Shown here: positions 1-12,222 of the stretch, piece after piece
Position numbering within the stretch: position 1 is the first letter of the stretch
Layout of the letters: the number at the start of each line of letters is the position of its first letter
Assembly (NCBI RefSeq): GCF_016097555.1
Contig: NC_054712.1
Span: 41,058,926-41,122,925 of the forward strand
Length of the DNA stretch: 64,000 nucleotides
Origin: Gigantopelta aegis
Lineage: Eukaryota; Mollusca; Gastropoda; Neomphalida; Peltospiridae
Reading direction: 5' to 3'
Notes under the pieces: generated by a model
The model's database searches: none
The model's input: the letters and a program-made list of their open reading frames with translations, nothing else
What the model was told of the DNA's origin: nothing
Made by a program: the position numbers and the translations under genes

Positions 1-1070
1 AAACTCCACTACAGTTTTACTACAAGCGTGTGTTGTCGCTATGACAATGTCACGCACGTTTGTCGCTGTGATATATTGTTCATTAGTTGATCTGTAGCCC
101 ACTAGAGGGTGACAAACCAGAGAATAATGCATTTTAAACGTCAGAGATTAGCACCTATGGCCAAAGGATATATAATCTAAAGTATAAAATCATTATCGTG
201 TCAAGCATTGTATCTCCATACAAGGCAGAGTGTTATGATTGTACCTACGACTCGCTGTAAAGTCATTTGGCCACATGAGGACTGCCATTCCAAAAACACT
301 CCATCTTACATCGTCTATAAGAAGACTGCCACTCACAGGCCACAGCGTCGTTAACTCGTCTATAAGAGGACTGCCACTCACCGTACACAACGTCGTTAAC
401 TCGCATATAAGAGGACTGCCATTCACAGGACACCGTGTCTCTATCGCCTATAAGAGGACCACCACTCCATGCTGCATCTTTGGTCGCCTGCAAGAGCACT
501 GCCACTCTCATGGACAGCTTCCTTAGACTGTTTGATAAACGGGTTTGATAAACAGTTTAGACAGAGCTCAACGGTCTAGAGGTATTCACTGTATATACAG
601 GGCTTGGCGTAACACGCGAACGGTTGTTTCGGTTACGTATTGGTTATAGTGATCGACAATACCACGAACGGATTTCCGTTTATACGGAAAAAGAGAAGAA
701 GAAAAAATTATTAGTGCTAATTCTATTGAATTAATTCGTAGATGTTCGACCCATTTTAATAAAAACAAAAACTCATTAAATGCCACAAAACCCCGGGTGA
801 CATTGCAGGCTTCAAAAGCCTAAGTAAGTTGATCAATATCGTTAATAACCTGACGTTGAAATCTTTATTAAATGGTATTTACAAAGCGAATTTCCGCGAT
901 ACACTCTACTTAAAGACAGATTTGTAACAGTCATAATACAGAAGTGTGTTCATTAAAATGAAAAAAAACCCCAACAACTCATGATTAAGTTATGGTAACT
1001 ATTGGTTATGGTCAATTTTGTGAAGATAATTGACCGTAACCTATAGTTTACCATACATTAATTTATCAAA
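1..1070. repeat. Inverted-duplication arm 1
   Basis: Matches 9245-11655 in reverse orientation: 1-250 pairs with 11400-11655, and 530-1070 pairs with 9245-9711 plus 10900-10960. The arm abuts a (GT)n run, as the other arm abuts a (GA)/(CA)n run. It lacks the 1.19-kb transposon present in the other arm. The left edge of the window cuts the repeat. Confidence 0.75.
273..500 (-). repeat. Minisatellite, ~57-bp units
   Basis: About four units containing TATAAGAGGACTGCCACTCA and CGTCGTTAACTCG. On the minus strand the GAGTGGCAGTCCTCTTATA word resembles the 63-bp array at 24.9-26.1 kb. Confidence 0.75.
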
Positions 1071-1071
1071 A

Positions 1072-1224
1072 GTGGTGTGTGTGTGTGTGTGTGTGGTGTA
1101 TGTATATGTGTGTATATGTGCATGTGTGTGTATGTGTGGTGTATGTGTGTCTGTGTGGTGTATGTGTGTCTGTGTGTGCGTATGTGTGTGTGGTGTATGT
1201 GTGTGTGTGTTTATGTGCGCGCGC

Positions 1225-1255
<31 letters not shown>
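1072..1255. repeat. (GT)n microsatellite with (GC)n core
   Basis: Long GT-rich run with TATGTG interruptions and a short GCGCGC stretch. Apparent ORFs here are artefacts of dinucleotide repeats. Confidence 0.9.
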
Positions 1256-1534
1256 TGGTGGCATCTATTCGTCAATCACTATCACGGCAGTGATGGTATC
1301 AGGTGTTCCCGAAAGACGAGCATAGCCTGCCTCACCGGTGATACCAGTCATTTTTATTGCCCACACGTAAAGTAAACAATCAATTCTGGGTTCGACTATT
1401 TGCCCAGTGAGCATTTGCCTATAATATATCCTAAGCCATATTCACTGACATAATCAAGACATATATTGTGCATCTTTCTGATGGTGTGTGTGATGTGTCC
1501 AACAATAGAGGTGGAATATCGCTCTAGATGGCCG

Positions 1535-2485
1535 GTGTAAAAGGAACGCAGGTCCATAGGAACCGAGGTCCGTAGGACCTCGGTTCCTAGGAACAGTAGT
1601 CCTATCGGACCTCCATAGCTTAGGAACCATAGTCCTACCTGGACTTTCATTCCTGGTTTATTTTTAAGTTGTTTTTATCCTAGGACTTGTATTCCTACCG
1701 GACTTAAATTCCTTCTACAGGAGTGACAGAAATACTACTCCGGCAAATTAGATGTCCGTTTGTTATACTCTGCAATTTGCACGAGCTGCCAGAAAGACAC
1801 GAGAAAAAAAAAGGTTTTGGCAGCCTTCCCTGGTAGTGTGATGGATAAGTGTACCAGTCTCTTAAGATTATTGTGGGTTCAAATCTCCATGTCAAAAAAT
1901 ATTTTTAAGTTTGAGTATCAACTTAATTCTTTTTTTACGTCATAGACTTGTGGATCAGACACGTGAGTGAATATTTGTAATCGTCTTACATTTTTGTTAC
2001 AATATTGAAGTAGGACGAATATCTTGCTTTTTTCAAAAGTATATAAAGCAACTACAGATATAAAGTAGGCTATATGTCCATGTGTTCAACACGAAGAAAT
2101 ATACCCCCCCCCCCCCCCCCCCCCCCGTCAATATGTAGCCCAAAATTGTTTTAAAAACATATATATGAAAACTGGTAACTCCAAAAAAACTAACATTTGG
2201 TGAACAACAAAAGACAATTTCTATATGCACCAGCATAATGTTTAATAATATGTTTTGTAAGTTTATATTTTGACGGTAAGTCACAATCTGATTAATTGTG
2301 ATTTTCTAATCTTTGTCCGATCGGACTTCCATTCCTCGGAATCCTAGTCTGTGGGACCTGTATTCCTAGGAATTTAAGTCTGTGGGACGTGCATTTCGAG
2401 GAATGTAAGTCCGTGGGACTTTTATTCCTGGTACTCCTAGTCCACAGGACTTTCAATCCTAGTATTCCTAGTCCTCTGGAATTTA
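1535..2485. repeat. Two clusters of a palindromic GGACT/AGTCC repeat with unrelated middle
   Basis: At 1535-1720 and 2315-2485 the sequence is a loose tandem of GGAAT-AGTCC and GGACTT-ATTCCT words, spaced about 20 bases, forming many small palindromes (for example GGTCCGTAGGACCTCGG). Between them are a C22 run (2105-2126) and no gene I can support. Confidence 0.65.
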
Positions 2486-2499
2486 TTTATTTATTTATA

Positions 2500-3375
2500 A
2501 CTAGTACTATAATGATCAGTTACTACAACAGGAATACGTTTGACTTTTATTGATGAACAATTAAAAATAGCATCAAAACACTTTAAATTAATTATCACTG
2601 ACTGCCTTATGGCAGTTTCGACCATAAAAAGCATAAGATATTAGTTGGGGAAAGGGTCTCTGTATAATTATACCTGGCCGTTAGGAACATCATAAGCGTT
2701 CGAGACTGGGTGGAGGTGAGAGTCGGGTGGGGGGGGGGGTGGGGTGGGGGTGGGGGTGGTGGGCGAGCAATGGCATCGTTCGGGCAAAATGAGCTGGCCT
2801 AAAATCTTCACCATGCAATTCCATTCTCCCAAAAAGGGAGTCTGAATGCCTGTTGCGACCAAAACGGTCAGGTGTAAAAGTGTCATGTGTAGTTAGTCTG
2901 TTTAAAAGGATCTTTGTAAATTGTGTGTGCATATTATTGACAGTATGATAATTGTTCAGGGATTACTGTTTTGTTTTAGTCGGAGTAGTAGCCCATTGAG
3001 CCGCTAAAACCCACTCTTAGTCATTGATATTTCTATTAATTGATAAACATTAATGAAAACCATTTAACATATTTGTTTAACGATGGTATGGTTTGTTGGG
3101 ACTAAGATATCATAGAGGCTAGAGTCTGATATGTCATCTGTTAGACCAAATTAATTTTTAAAATGAGCAAACTTGACAAAGCAGGCACATGTTCAGTAAG
3201 CTATGCAGGGGAGAGGTCAAGAAATCTGCTTTGAAGAGGGGTGTTTAGAACACGCCACCCCACCCCACACCCTATGTACACGCGCCTGCAACATTATTGA
3301 CAGAAAGGCACAAACTTAAAATTATATAATAAAAGGATAATGTATGTAACGCAAATATCACATTTTTAAAGTTAA

Positions 3376-3434
<59 letters not shown>

Positions 3435-5100
3435 CATTATCATGATCAAATACCAATATATAATGCCTAACAGATAATTGTGTTGGTATATCATATGGGC
3501 AAGTTATACTTATTTGCGAGTACTAATATGCTTCGAATTATGGTAAATGTTTCTGAGTTACTTTTAAATGTTTAAACATTTATTAGTTGGAACAATACGC
3601 AATGAATAAAGACCTTGGTTCTGCTCATGTAATAAGGTCAACAAAATGTGTACAAACAAATATTTGAATAAATAGAAACTATTTAAATAAAGAGAGGCGC
3701 TAGTATCCTAAGTTAATTAAATAAACCAAAAAGGAAACTGTTTTTCGTTTTGTTTACATTTACATCCGTCTAAATATAGACTAGTTATCTGACTGTCTGT
3801 GACCGAGCCGGACTAGATAGAGAAGGGGTATAATCATACACTATTTAACTCGGAGTTGAGTGCTTGTGTAACAGGGGCATTCTAATCTGCAAACTGAAAT
3901 AATTATAGTTTACTTGACTGTTGCACACACGTCACTATCGTTCGCGTCACGGCAATCGGCACCTACGTTTTCAGCAATAACTTTACTTCTAAAAAAATTG
4001 TTTTTCGCTCATATTCTTTTTAATTTTTGAAATAATTTTATTTACATTAAAAGAAACAATAGTTCTTTTTTAAAATTTCCAAAACATTTTTCCTTTTTTG
4101 CCTATATATCGACCCAAACTAAAATAATCAAGAAAAAACACGATTTGTTTTTTTAACGAAAATTGCTCAAAAATCGAAAATTGTCTAAAAAAGTTTTTTC
4201 GCTATTTTTTTAATTTTTGAAATAATTTTATTTAAATTCACAGAAAAAAAATATTGTTTTTGTTATTTCCAAAACTGTTTTACTTTCTCTCCTACGTCGA
4301 TCCAAACTAAAATAATTAAGGAACAAAAACTACTCAGACAGCCCACGAAATGCACAGAACACGCAACTCATCCACCCCTTGCAGCAGCAGCTATGGTACA
4401 GCCCACCCATGTAAGATGTTTACCGGACAAAAGAAACACAAAAAACACCTTCGTGTTGTTTATAAGAAATTTTTTACAAATATCACACATTTAGCATAAT
4501 CTACAATCAATCCCAAAGTCATAAGAGCCCATAAAATCGAGAAATTGATACATTTGTTTACAAACTTTGACGTTTTCACTAAGTTCATAACAGCAAACAT
4601 ATGGAGTGCGCATGCGCTGAGAGTTCTTAACTTCACTTTTTTCAATTAAAAAATTACGGATTTTCATCTGCACTAATAAAATAAATATTTACACTGATAG
4701 CTTGGCAAGTATCTCAGGCATTAATTGGCTAGCGAACTGGGATGAAACCGCCTCCTGTCAAAATGCTTGACATGGGGAATCCCTTCGATTTTAGCAGGGA
4801 ATTCTCAAGCTTTTCCATTAGGAATGAAATTTAAACGATTTAAAAACATGAAAAATTACGGTGGAAAAATCAATCAGAAAAATATAACAAAACTATTTTT
4901 GGGTAGAAAAATTGTTAAAGTTCTATATTCTGAGCGAACTGGCTCGCGATCGCCGTTTTATTAAATAAAAATGGTGTTGATAGTGAAAAAGCCAATGTTA
5001 AAACGTTACTTAACCATTGAATTTAATTAGGTCAGCGCTCAGTGAGCAAACTTCTTGTAATGCATGTGTCATTGTGGTATTCTGTTACAATATTTGTCCG
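2500..5100. other. No gene seen; AT-rich spacer
   Basis: Holds a G-rich tract (2728-2760), an (ATT)n run (3376-3434), and a diverged tandem duplication at 4003-4330 (two ~180-bp units with TAATTTTTGAAATAATTTTA). Short ORFs around 4460-4960 show no recognisable domain. Confidence 0.5.
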
Positions 5101-5109
5101 CTGTCATAG

Positions 5110-5560
5110 TAATGCAGCTATCTGGGCTGTCTGTCCTGGGCAGTAGCCTAGTGGTAAGTTAGGACATTAGGTTAGTGGTTAGTTGTTAATGGCTAGTGAG
5201 ATAGATGTAGGTGTAGTGGACACCAACATTAAAACTCTCTCTGTGTGGGAGCCGGTATTAGGATTCGAATCCAGTATTGTATTTCAACTTATTTTCGTGC
5301 TTATATCCAATTAAGGTTCAAGCACGCTGTCCTGGGCACACACCTCAACTATCCGGGCTGTCTGTCCAGGACAGTAGGTTAATTGTTAGTTGGTTAGTAG
5401 TTAGTGAGAGAGAAGAGGGTGTAGTGGCCTTACACCTACCCATTGAGCCCTTAAGAACTCGCTCTGGGTTGGAGCCGGTACCGGGTTGCGAACCTGTACC
5501 TACCAGCCTGTAGTCCGATGGCTTAACCACTACGCCACCGAGGCCGGTTCGAATCCAGTA
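5110..5560 (-). repeat. Nested tRNA-derived SINEs
   Basis: A minus-strand SINE at 5277-5547 (tRNA-like head with CCACTACGCCACCGAGGCCGG at its right end) sits inside a second, partial copy at 5110-5276. It is bracketed by the 13-bp direct repeat TTCGAATCCAGTA (5264-5276 and 5548-5560). The direct repeat is the expected target-site duplication. Confidence 0.75.
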
Positions 5561-5757
5561 CTTAGCCCGATAGCTAAAGCGTTCGCTTGATGCGCGGCCG
5601 GTCTAGGATCGATCCCCGTCGGTGAGCCCATATAAAAAATGTAGCGGGTTTTCTCTCTAAAACTATATGTCAAAATTACCAAATGTTTGACACCCAATAG
5701 CCGATGATTAATAAATCAATGTGTTCTAGTGGTGTCGTTAAACAAAACAAACTTTAA
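5561..5757 (+). repeat. tRNA-derived SINE, plus strand
   Basis: Head with CGCTTGATGCGCGGCCGG and B-box-like GGATCGATCCCCG; tail with CCGATGATTAATAAATC and TAGTGGTGTCGTTAAAC. Confidence 0.75.
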
Positions 5758-5759
5758 AC

Positions 5760-6136
5760 TGAGACTGGATAATGAACAACCCACTTACATCACGAATCAT
5801 GTAAGCGCAACATAACCTTACCCTTTGCCCCTGGGGGTAAAATACCCCTAGGGCAAACACGATGGGTGTAAACGATGGTAAAGTTGGTGCCAAACTCGAC
5901 TTTCACTATACGAGTCAATTCCAATATCACCACAAAAAAAGGCTGTTACACCTATCAAGGCTATTTTCGTTCTTATTTTCATATAATTGTACTGTATCAA
6001 TTGTACGACTGGTATATCAAATACTACTATTTCAGGTTTGATTACAAAAAGGGTGCAATGATAACTTTACGAAGCAACACTTACAGTATTCCCAAGCAGA
6101 CTAGCATTATACACAGGCAGCAGTGTTCTTTCCATA
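5760..6136. other. No recognisable gene
   Basis: An open frame from 5875 runs to 6297, but its 3' half is SINE sequence and the protein has no recognisable domain, so it is not called as a gene. Confidence 0.4.
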
Positions 6137-6655
6137 TATTTCCAGCCAGTGCTCTACAACAAGTGTGGAATGTACTATCCTGTCCCTGGGACGCTAAAAA
6201 TAAAGGATCATTTCTGCTAATCAGAAAGAGTACTATGGCTGAAGGCAGCAGGTTTCCTCTCCCATTATCTGTGTGGTCCTTAAAGGGATCATTGTAAGAA
6301 GTTTCCGACTAATAAAATATTTCTACGATCAAACTTCCATATTAATTATATTTTCTTATTTAGAATATCAGTGTCTGTATATTCAACGTCAATTTTACGA
6401 ACTAAATTGAAATTTAACCTAGTACAAATATTAGAACAACCAGAAACACGTTTAATATAAACCCACTAATGCTTTATACAGCAAGATATATTTGATATGT
6501 AATTACAATCGTTAAAAATTCTCTGTTAGTCGATAACATCTTAAAAATTGCAGCAAACTCAGGAATGTCCCTTTAACCTATTGTCCGACGTCATATGACC
6601 GTAGTTTAACTGTGTTGAGTGCGTCGTTAAATAAAACAATCCTTCCTTCCTTCCT
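6137..6655 (+). repeat. SINE body interrupted by a TTAA MITE
   Basis: SINE body 6137-6280 resumes at 6577-6655, ending AATAAAACAATCCTTCC. The break falls exactly in the GTCCTTAACC word of the SINE consensus seen intact at 48890 and 56835. Confidence 0.8.
6284..6572. mobile_element. TTAA-target MITE (family 1) inside a SINE
   Basis: 289 bp between TTAA copies at 6280-6283 and 6573-6576. Starts AGGGATC and ends AACTCAGGAATGTCCCT; its left end has lost part of the terminal repeat. TTAA duplication is the hallmark of piggyBac-type transposons; no transposase is present. Confidence 0.75.
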
Positions 6656-7040
6656 TATTCCCCTATATAGTCAAGTACTACTCCACTACGGTACTAAAAA
6701 TAAATACATTCATTATCACGGTTAGCTGGGCTCCCATAATTATAACAATTTGACGAATTTATTCAGAACATCTTTAGCCAAATTTAAGTTCCAAGAACCA
6801 AACAAACTAAAAGGAAAATAAAGCTGTTTTAAGGAAATGCATGAATTCGACATCCCTGGTTACTAATTTAATACAACAAAGCCGGGGTATATTCCGACAG
6901 AGCTCTAATTATAGCTAATCGGATTTTACCGTAATAACCCATTTATCCCAGGAGTTTAGAATTAGTTTGTTGACGGATCTCGCTACTAATCTGTAGCGAG
7001 TCCTTCTGTAGTGTCTATAGGTGTCCTCGCTGTCTGTCCA
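6656..7040. other. Spacer, nothing recognised
   Basis: AT-rich sequence without a supported gene or repeat. Confidence 0.4.
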
Positions 7041-7046
7041 TACAAT

Positions 7047-7250
7047 GTCACAATACCTGTACGCTAAATACTAGACAGAACCACATACCAGACCATGTCA
7101 CAATACCTGTACGCTAGATACTAAATAGACAGAACCACATACCAGACCATGTCACAATACCTGTACGCTAGATACTAAACAGAACAACATACCAGACCAA
7201 GTCACAATACCTGTACGCTAAATACTAAATAGACAAAACTACATACCAGT
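7047..7250 (+). repeat. Minisatellite, four 50-54-bp units
   Basis: GTCACAATACCTGTACGCTA starts at 7047, 7097, 7151 and 7201, each followed by ACAGAAC(C/A)ACATACCAG. The 4-bp length steps come from ATAG insertions or deletions. Confidence 0.9.
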
Positions 7251-7607
7251 TGCTTTGCCATGTTATTTATTGCACGAGTTTATAGTGCATAAAAATATTA
7301 TAGCACGAGACCGCGTAGCTTAATTGAGATGAAAGTTGGTTGAAATTCATGGAATGCATGGAATGCTGGGAGTCCTGGCTAAGGACATGACGTCATTTGG
7401 GTGAACACGAACTACGTATGCGAGATATCGTATCTCACATATGTTGAATAAAAGATGTTTTTATTGCACGGTTAGAATAGTCTTTATTACTATAGTAAGA
7501 TTAAATGGGTATGTAATAAAGAGTTGTAATACAGAGGGTAGGTAGGTCACTGTACAGCTATACACCACTCGACCGCTGCACGATGATACGTATTTCTACA
7601 AACTCGT
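7251..7607. other. Spacer, nothing recognised
   Basis: No supported gene or repeat. Confidence 0.4.
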
Positions 7608-7815
7608 TCACCGACCTCAGTGGTGTTGTGGTTAAACCGTCGGTCTTAAGGCTGGTAGGTACTGGGTTCGCATCCCAACGAGATTTAACGGTTCACAACA
7701 CCGACTTCTCTCTCGCTAACCACTAACCTACTGTCCTGGGCAGATAGATTGCTCAGTTGTGTTCCCAAGACAGTGTGCTTGGATATAAGCACCAAAATAA
7801 AGTGAAAAGAAACGA
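7608..7815 (+). repeat. tRNA-derived SINE, second family
   Basis: tRNA-like head with TGTGGTTAAACCGTCGGTCTT and B-box GGTTCGCATCCC; tail GGATATAAGCACCAAAATAA. Same family as the minus-strand copies at 5110-5547. Confidence 0.7.
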
Positions 7816-7825
7816 AGCAAATTCG

Positions 7826-8260
7826 TGCTATAGGTAGTACTAAACCAAATAACTTCCGGCTGTGTCAAAGTTCGAAGTGCACCCAGCTTTTGATAGAGAA
7901 GTAAACACCACAAGTCCTGTGATTGATGATAAATGTGAATGTGTTGGTTGTAAAAAAAAAACCCAAATAATTTCATCTAGGCAAAACATGTATGCAATTA
8001 TATTTCATCTAGTACGACTGTATCAAGTAGCCTTGCGCTTGAAACATGTATGGGGCTCCTGTAAACAAAAAGTACTCGAATTTTGTGCGGAACTAGGGTA
8101 GTTATAGACGCTACCTGTTATCTCAGAAATGAGCAGCTTGACCCCCAATGTTTTTCTGATTCACTTTAAGGCTGAGGGGTGGTGGTATTTATATCCGTGT
8201 ATCAATTGATACGCTGTGTTACTATTGTCGTCTATGGGATTTGCTTTGCTAGTATATACC
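7826..8260 (-). mobile_element. ~450-bp short interspersed element, copy 1
   Basis: Reverse-orientation copy of 20745-21215 and 22822-23282. The ends resemble an imperfect inverted repeat beginning CTATAGG. It is probably a MITE. No coding capacity is convincing. Confidence 0.6.
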
Positions 8261-8408
8261 CATAAACAAGATGCCAAAAATAGCATACATTGTATATATT
8301 TATATGCACGTTTTGTTCTATAGACAGCACAACCTTTTTCATATACCAGTCGTGGAGTACAATATATAAACCAAATATACAAACTACGACCTCAGACGAA
8401 CTCTTTAA

Positions 8409-8783
8409 AGGGACATTCCTGAGTTTGCTGCATTGTTAGATGTTTTCGACTAATAAAATATTTCTACGATTAAACTTACATATTAAATATATTTTCTTGT
8501 TTAAAATATCAGTATCTATGTATTCAATGTGTTTCTGGTCGTCTTAATATTTGTAACAAGCCCAAACTGGATTTTTTCTTCAAATAATTTCGTACGTACG
8601 AAAAAATATATTTTAGGAAATAAAATGAAATTTAACCTAGTACAAATATTAGAACGATAAAAAAAACACGTTTAATATACAGCCACTAATATTTTATGCA
8701 GAAACATATGCAATTACAATCGTTAAAAAGTTTCTGTTAGTCGATAACATCTTAAACATTGCAGAAAATTCAGGAATGTCCCT
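8409..8783. mobile_element. TTAA-target MITE (family 1)
   Basis: 375 bp between TTAA at 8405-8408 and 8784-8787, with inverted ends AGGGACATTCCTGAGTTTGC. The homologous flank near gene C (27511-27514) keeps a single TTAA and is the empty site. Confidence 0.85.
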
Positions 8784-8941
8784 TTAATATTCAAGCTTGT
8801 ATTTTCTTAAAACCATCATGTCACCAAGTTGATAACTAAAACAATTTTCGTTTCAGACTCAAAACCAGAAGATTTGAAGACTAAATAAAACATTTACATT
8901 TATTAAAACAGATTGTGTTGTTAAATCTTTGAGACAAGTCC

Positions 8942-9053
8942 TCAGTGGTACAGAGCGTGTCCGTATCCCAGTCCTCGTCCTCCGAATCCAAATCCACGTC
9001 CTCCAAATCCAAGTCCACGTGCGCCGAATCCAAGTCCACGGGCGCCTAGTCTA
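8942..9053 (-). pseudogene. Exon-3 fragment of the Gly-rich family
   Basis: Encodes only the last ~37 residues of the family ([20 protein letters not shown] then [13 protein letters not shown], stop at 8944-8942). The minus-strand 3' UTR continues to about 8861 with the usual TTTATT signal. Its upstream half is cut off by a (GA)n run and by the inverted repeat starting near 9245. No exon 2 or exon 1 follows before gene A, so this is a dead 3' fragment. The 3' flank (8270-8930) matches the 3' flank of gene C. Confidence 0.75.
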
Positions 9054-9066
9054 AATATTTATTTTT

Positions 9067-9260
<194 letters not shown>

Positions 9261-9711
9261 ACACAACACTTTTGATAAATTAATGTATGGTAAACTATAG
9301 ATTACGGTCAATTATAAGATAATTAACTTCAGAAAATTGACTGTAACCAATAGTTGCCATAATTTAATGTATCATTCGTTTGTTCATTTTAATGAACACA
9401 CTTCTGTATTATTACTGTTACAATCTGTCTTCAAGTAGAGTGTATCGCGGACATTCGCTTTGTAAATACCATTTAAACAAGATTTCAACGTCAGTTTATT
9501 AACGATATTGATCAACTTACTTAGGCTTTTGAAGCCTGCAACGTCACTCGGGGTTTTATGGCATTTAATGAGTTTTTATTTTTATTCAAATGTGTCGATC
9601 ATCTACGAATTAATTCAATAGAATTAGCACAAATAATTGTTTCTTTTCGATCAATTTAACCGATACGTAACCGGAACAACCGTTCGCGTGTCACGTCAAG
9701 CCCTGTATATA

Positions 9712-10899
9712 TGTTACAGTCAATCTGTGAAACCCAGTCATTACGCGTAATGCCTAAACAAATCAGTCATTTTATGAAGTGCCTGTGATCACCAGGCAAT
9801 ACGCGAAATGACTGAACATTTCAGGCATTTCACGAAATGACTGAAAATCATGGCCAGCCATTACGCAAAATGACTAAAGTGATTCAAGTCTTATTGTTGA
9901 CACTTGTATACAAGCTTTTGGTCTTAAATATTGATAAAATCACATTTTAAGAACAAACAAGGATAAGTATATTGATTACACGATTTAAAATACTACTTAA
10001 TATTAATTATTATTCAAATTTTGCTATAGTTTCAGATTAAAGATTCTTATAGAAAATATGCTTAATACCACTTGAATATTACTAACAAAAGGTTCTGATA
10101 TTTAATGTTTCTCTCGTTTATTCTTAAACAAATAACACAGAATTATCAGCTATATTGTTGATGTCTTGTTATCTAGGAGCTTCTTTCCATCCCTGATTAG
10201 TTGTAATGGTTCGCTGGTTTATTCTCAAACCTAGCCTTGCTTTGTATTTATATAAGCAAATGGATTAAGACATGGCTACTTTCAGTGGCTTCTTCTAATC
10301 CTTTAGTACAAATCTGTGATTACAGCACCATCTGACTTTCATCTCTATAAAACTAAACATGTTTCTGGGGTTTACTCATAAGTTCTTCTGCTGCAACCAG
10401 TATATGATGGCAGAGTCCTATGAAAATAAATTTAAAACTGAGCCTTACAAAAAGTATGAAGTTTGTAGAAAAGTGTTCTTTCCAAAAGATGCATATTTCA
10501 CAATGCAAGAAGATCTTAAAACAGCAGCAGCTGATAGCGGAACAAAAAGCAGACATGGATACTATCTGCTATCAAAGTGACTTTTCTATACCAATATGTT
10601 ACTTTCATGATTTGACACTGACTACTCGGTAACATTCAACTTCATCTTCATGTACAACTTCTGAAATGATTTTATTTGAGTTTAAATAAAGCGTTACATT
10701 AGGACTTGAGTGGTGTGGTATTATAGATAGCACTTTAGTCATTTTGCGTAATGGCTGGCCATGATTTTCAGTCATTTCATGAAATGCCTGGAATTTTCAG
10801 TCATTTCGCGTATTTCCTGGTGGTCACAGGCACTTCGCGAAATGACTGATTTGTTTAGGCATTATGCGTAATGACTGGTTTCACAGATTGACTGTAACA
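9712..10899. mobile_element. 1,188-bp DNA transposon with ~165-bp inverted ends, TATA target
   Basis: Ends TGTTACAGTCAATCTGTGAA and its complement. The inverted repeats extend about 165 bases and are filled with CATTxCGxxAATGACTG words. TATA lies on both sides (9708-9711 and 10900-10903). The unoccupied target is in arm 1 at about 590-600 (CTGTATATACAG). Short ORFs inside show no transposase domain, so it looks non-autonomous. Confidence 0.8.
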
Positions 10900-10978
10900 T
10901 ATACAGTAAACACCTCTAGATAGTTGAACTATATTTAAACTGTTTAGATTTATCAAACCCCTTTAGGTGGCAGTCCTC

Positions 10979-11281
10979 CAACTAATAAAACATTTCTTCG
11001 ATTAAACTTGCATACTATATATATTTTCTTGTTTGAAATATCAATGTCTGTATATTCAATATGTTTTTGGTCGTCTTAATATTTATAAGAAGCCCAAACT
11101 GGATTTTGTCTTAAAATGAAATGTAACCTAGTATAAATATTAGAAGGATCAGAAACACGTTTAATATACAGCCACTAATATTTTTTTCAAAAATATATAT
11201 TTGATATGTAATTACAATCGTTAAAAAGACTCTATTAGTAGATAACATCTTTAAAATTGCAGCAAACTCAGGAATGTCCCT
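10979..11281. mobile_element. TTAA-target MITE (family 1), left end lost
   Basis: Right end AACTCAGGAATGTCCCT followed by TTAA at 11282-11285. The left terminal repeat is missing. Confidence 0.75.
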
Positions 11282-11659
11282 TTAAGTATGTGGAGCCCCG
11301 AGGAGTGGCAATCTTCTTATAGACTATCTAAGGATACATTGTCCTGAGAGTGGCTGTCTTCCTATGTTTGAATGACAGCGATTCGTGGGTACAAGCACAA
11401 CATTGCTAAAAGACCCATTTCACTCTGCCTTGTATGGACATACAACTTTTAACACGATAATGATTTTATAGTTTAGATTATATATCCTTTGGCCAAAGGT
11501 GCTAATCGCTGTCGTTTAAAATACATTATTCACTGGTTTATCACCCTCTAGTGGGCTGCAAATCAATTAATGGACAATATATCACAGCGACAAACGAGCG
11601 TAGCATTGTGATAGCGACAATAAACGCTTGTATTAAAACTGTAGTGGAGTTTGTATTTT

Positions 11660-12179
11660 GTATTAGTGAATGAATCGGAATGACAAAACCGTATTCCGTG
11701 ATGAAAATCGTATCTCTGCACAAGGCAGAGTGGAAAGGTTGTTTTAGGCAAAATCGTGATTGGTTCCATATGAAATACTCGTCCTCATGAGGATGTTATA
11801 TTACAGCGAGGTGAGAGTGAACGCTTGTTACTACTGTAGTGGTGTTTATCAGTCAACGACATGGTTTGGAGACGTAGTCTGAAGGAAGACTGCCATCTCG
11901 ACTGGTTGCATCAATCGTAAAACTGAAATTATTTCAAATTATACAATACATATACAGTCAAACTTGCTCTAGCGTCCATCTGTATTAAGCAGCCGCCTGT
12001 GTTAAGAGGTCACGTTTTTATTCCCCCAAATCATAAAATATAGTACCAACTGAGCTAAATAACGCATAATAACAATGATAACAAACATACGGCATCCACG
12101 TCCACATGTACTCTGTACGACTCAAACCATTTTCCATTAATACACAAACACAGGAGACATGAATACATAAATACTTTCA
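11660..12179. other. 3' flank of gene A, nothing recognised
   Basis: Spacer with a partial repeat of the CTGTAGTGG(A/T)GTTT word (11833). No gene supported. Confidence 0.4.
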
Positions 12180-12222
12180 TTTATTAAAACAGTTTGTGTT
12201 GCTAAATCTTTGAGACAGGTCC

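Noticed and set aside
5875-6297. 140-codon open frame
   Set aside because: Its 3' half is SINE sequence and no domain is recognisable.
7047-7250. Possible CRISPR array
   Set aside because: Units are repeated in full with no unique spacers, and the genome is eukaryotic.
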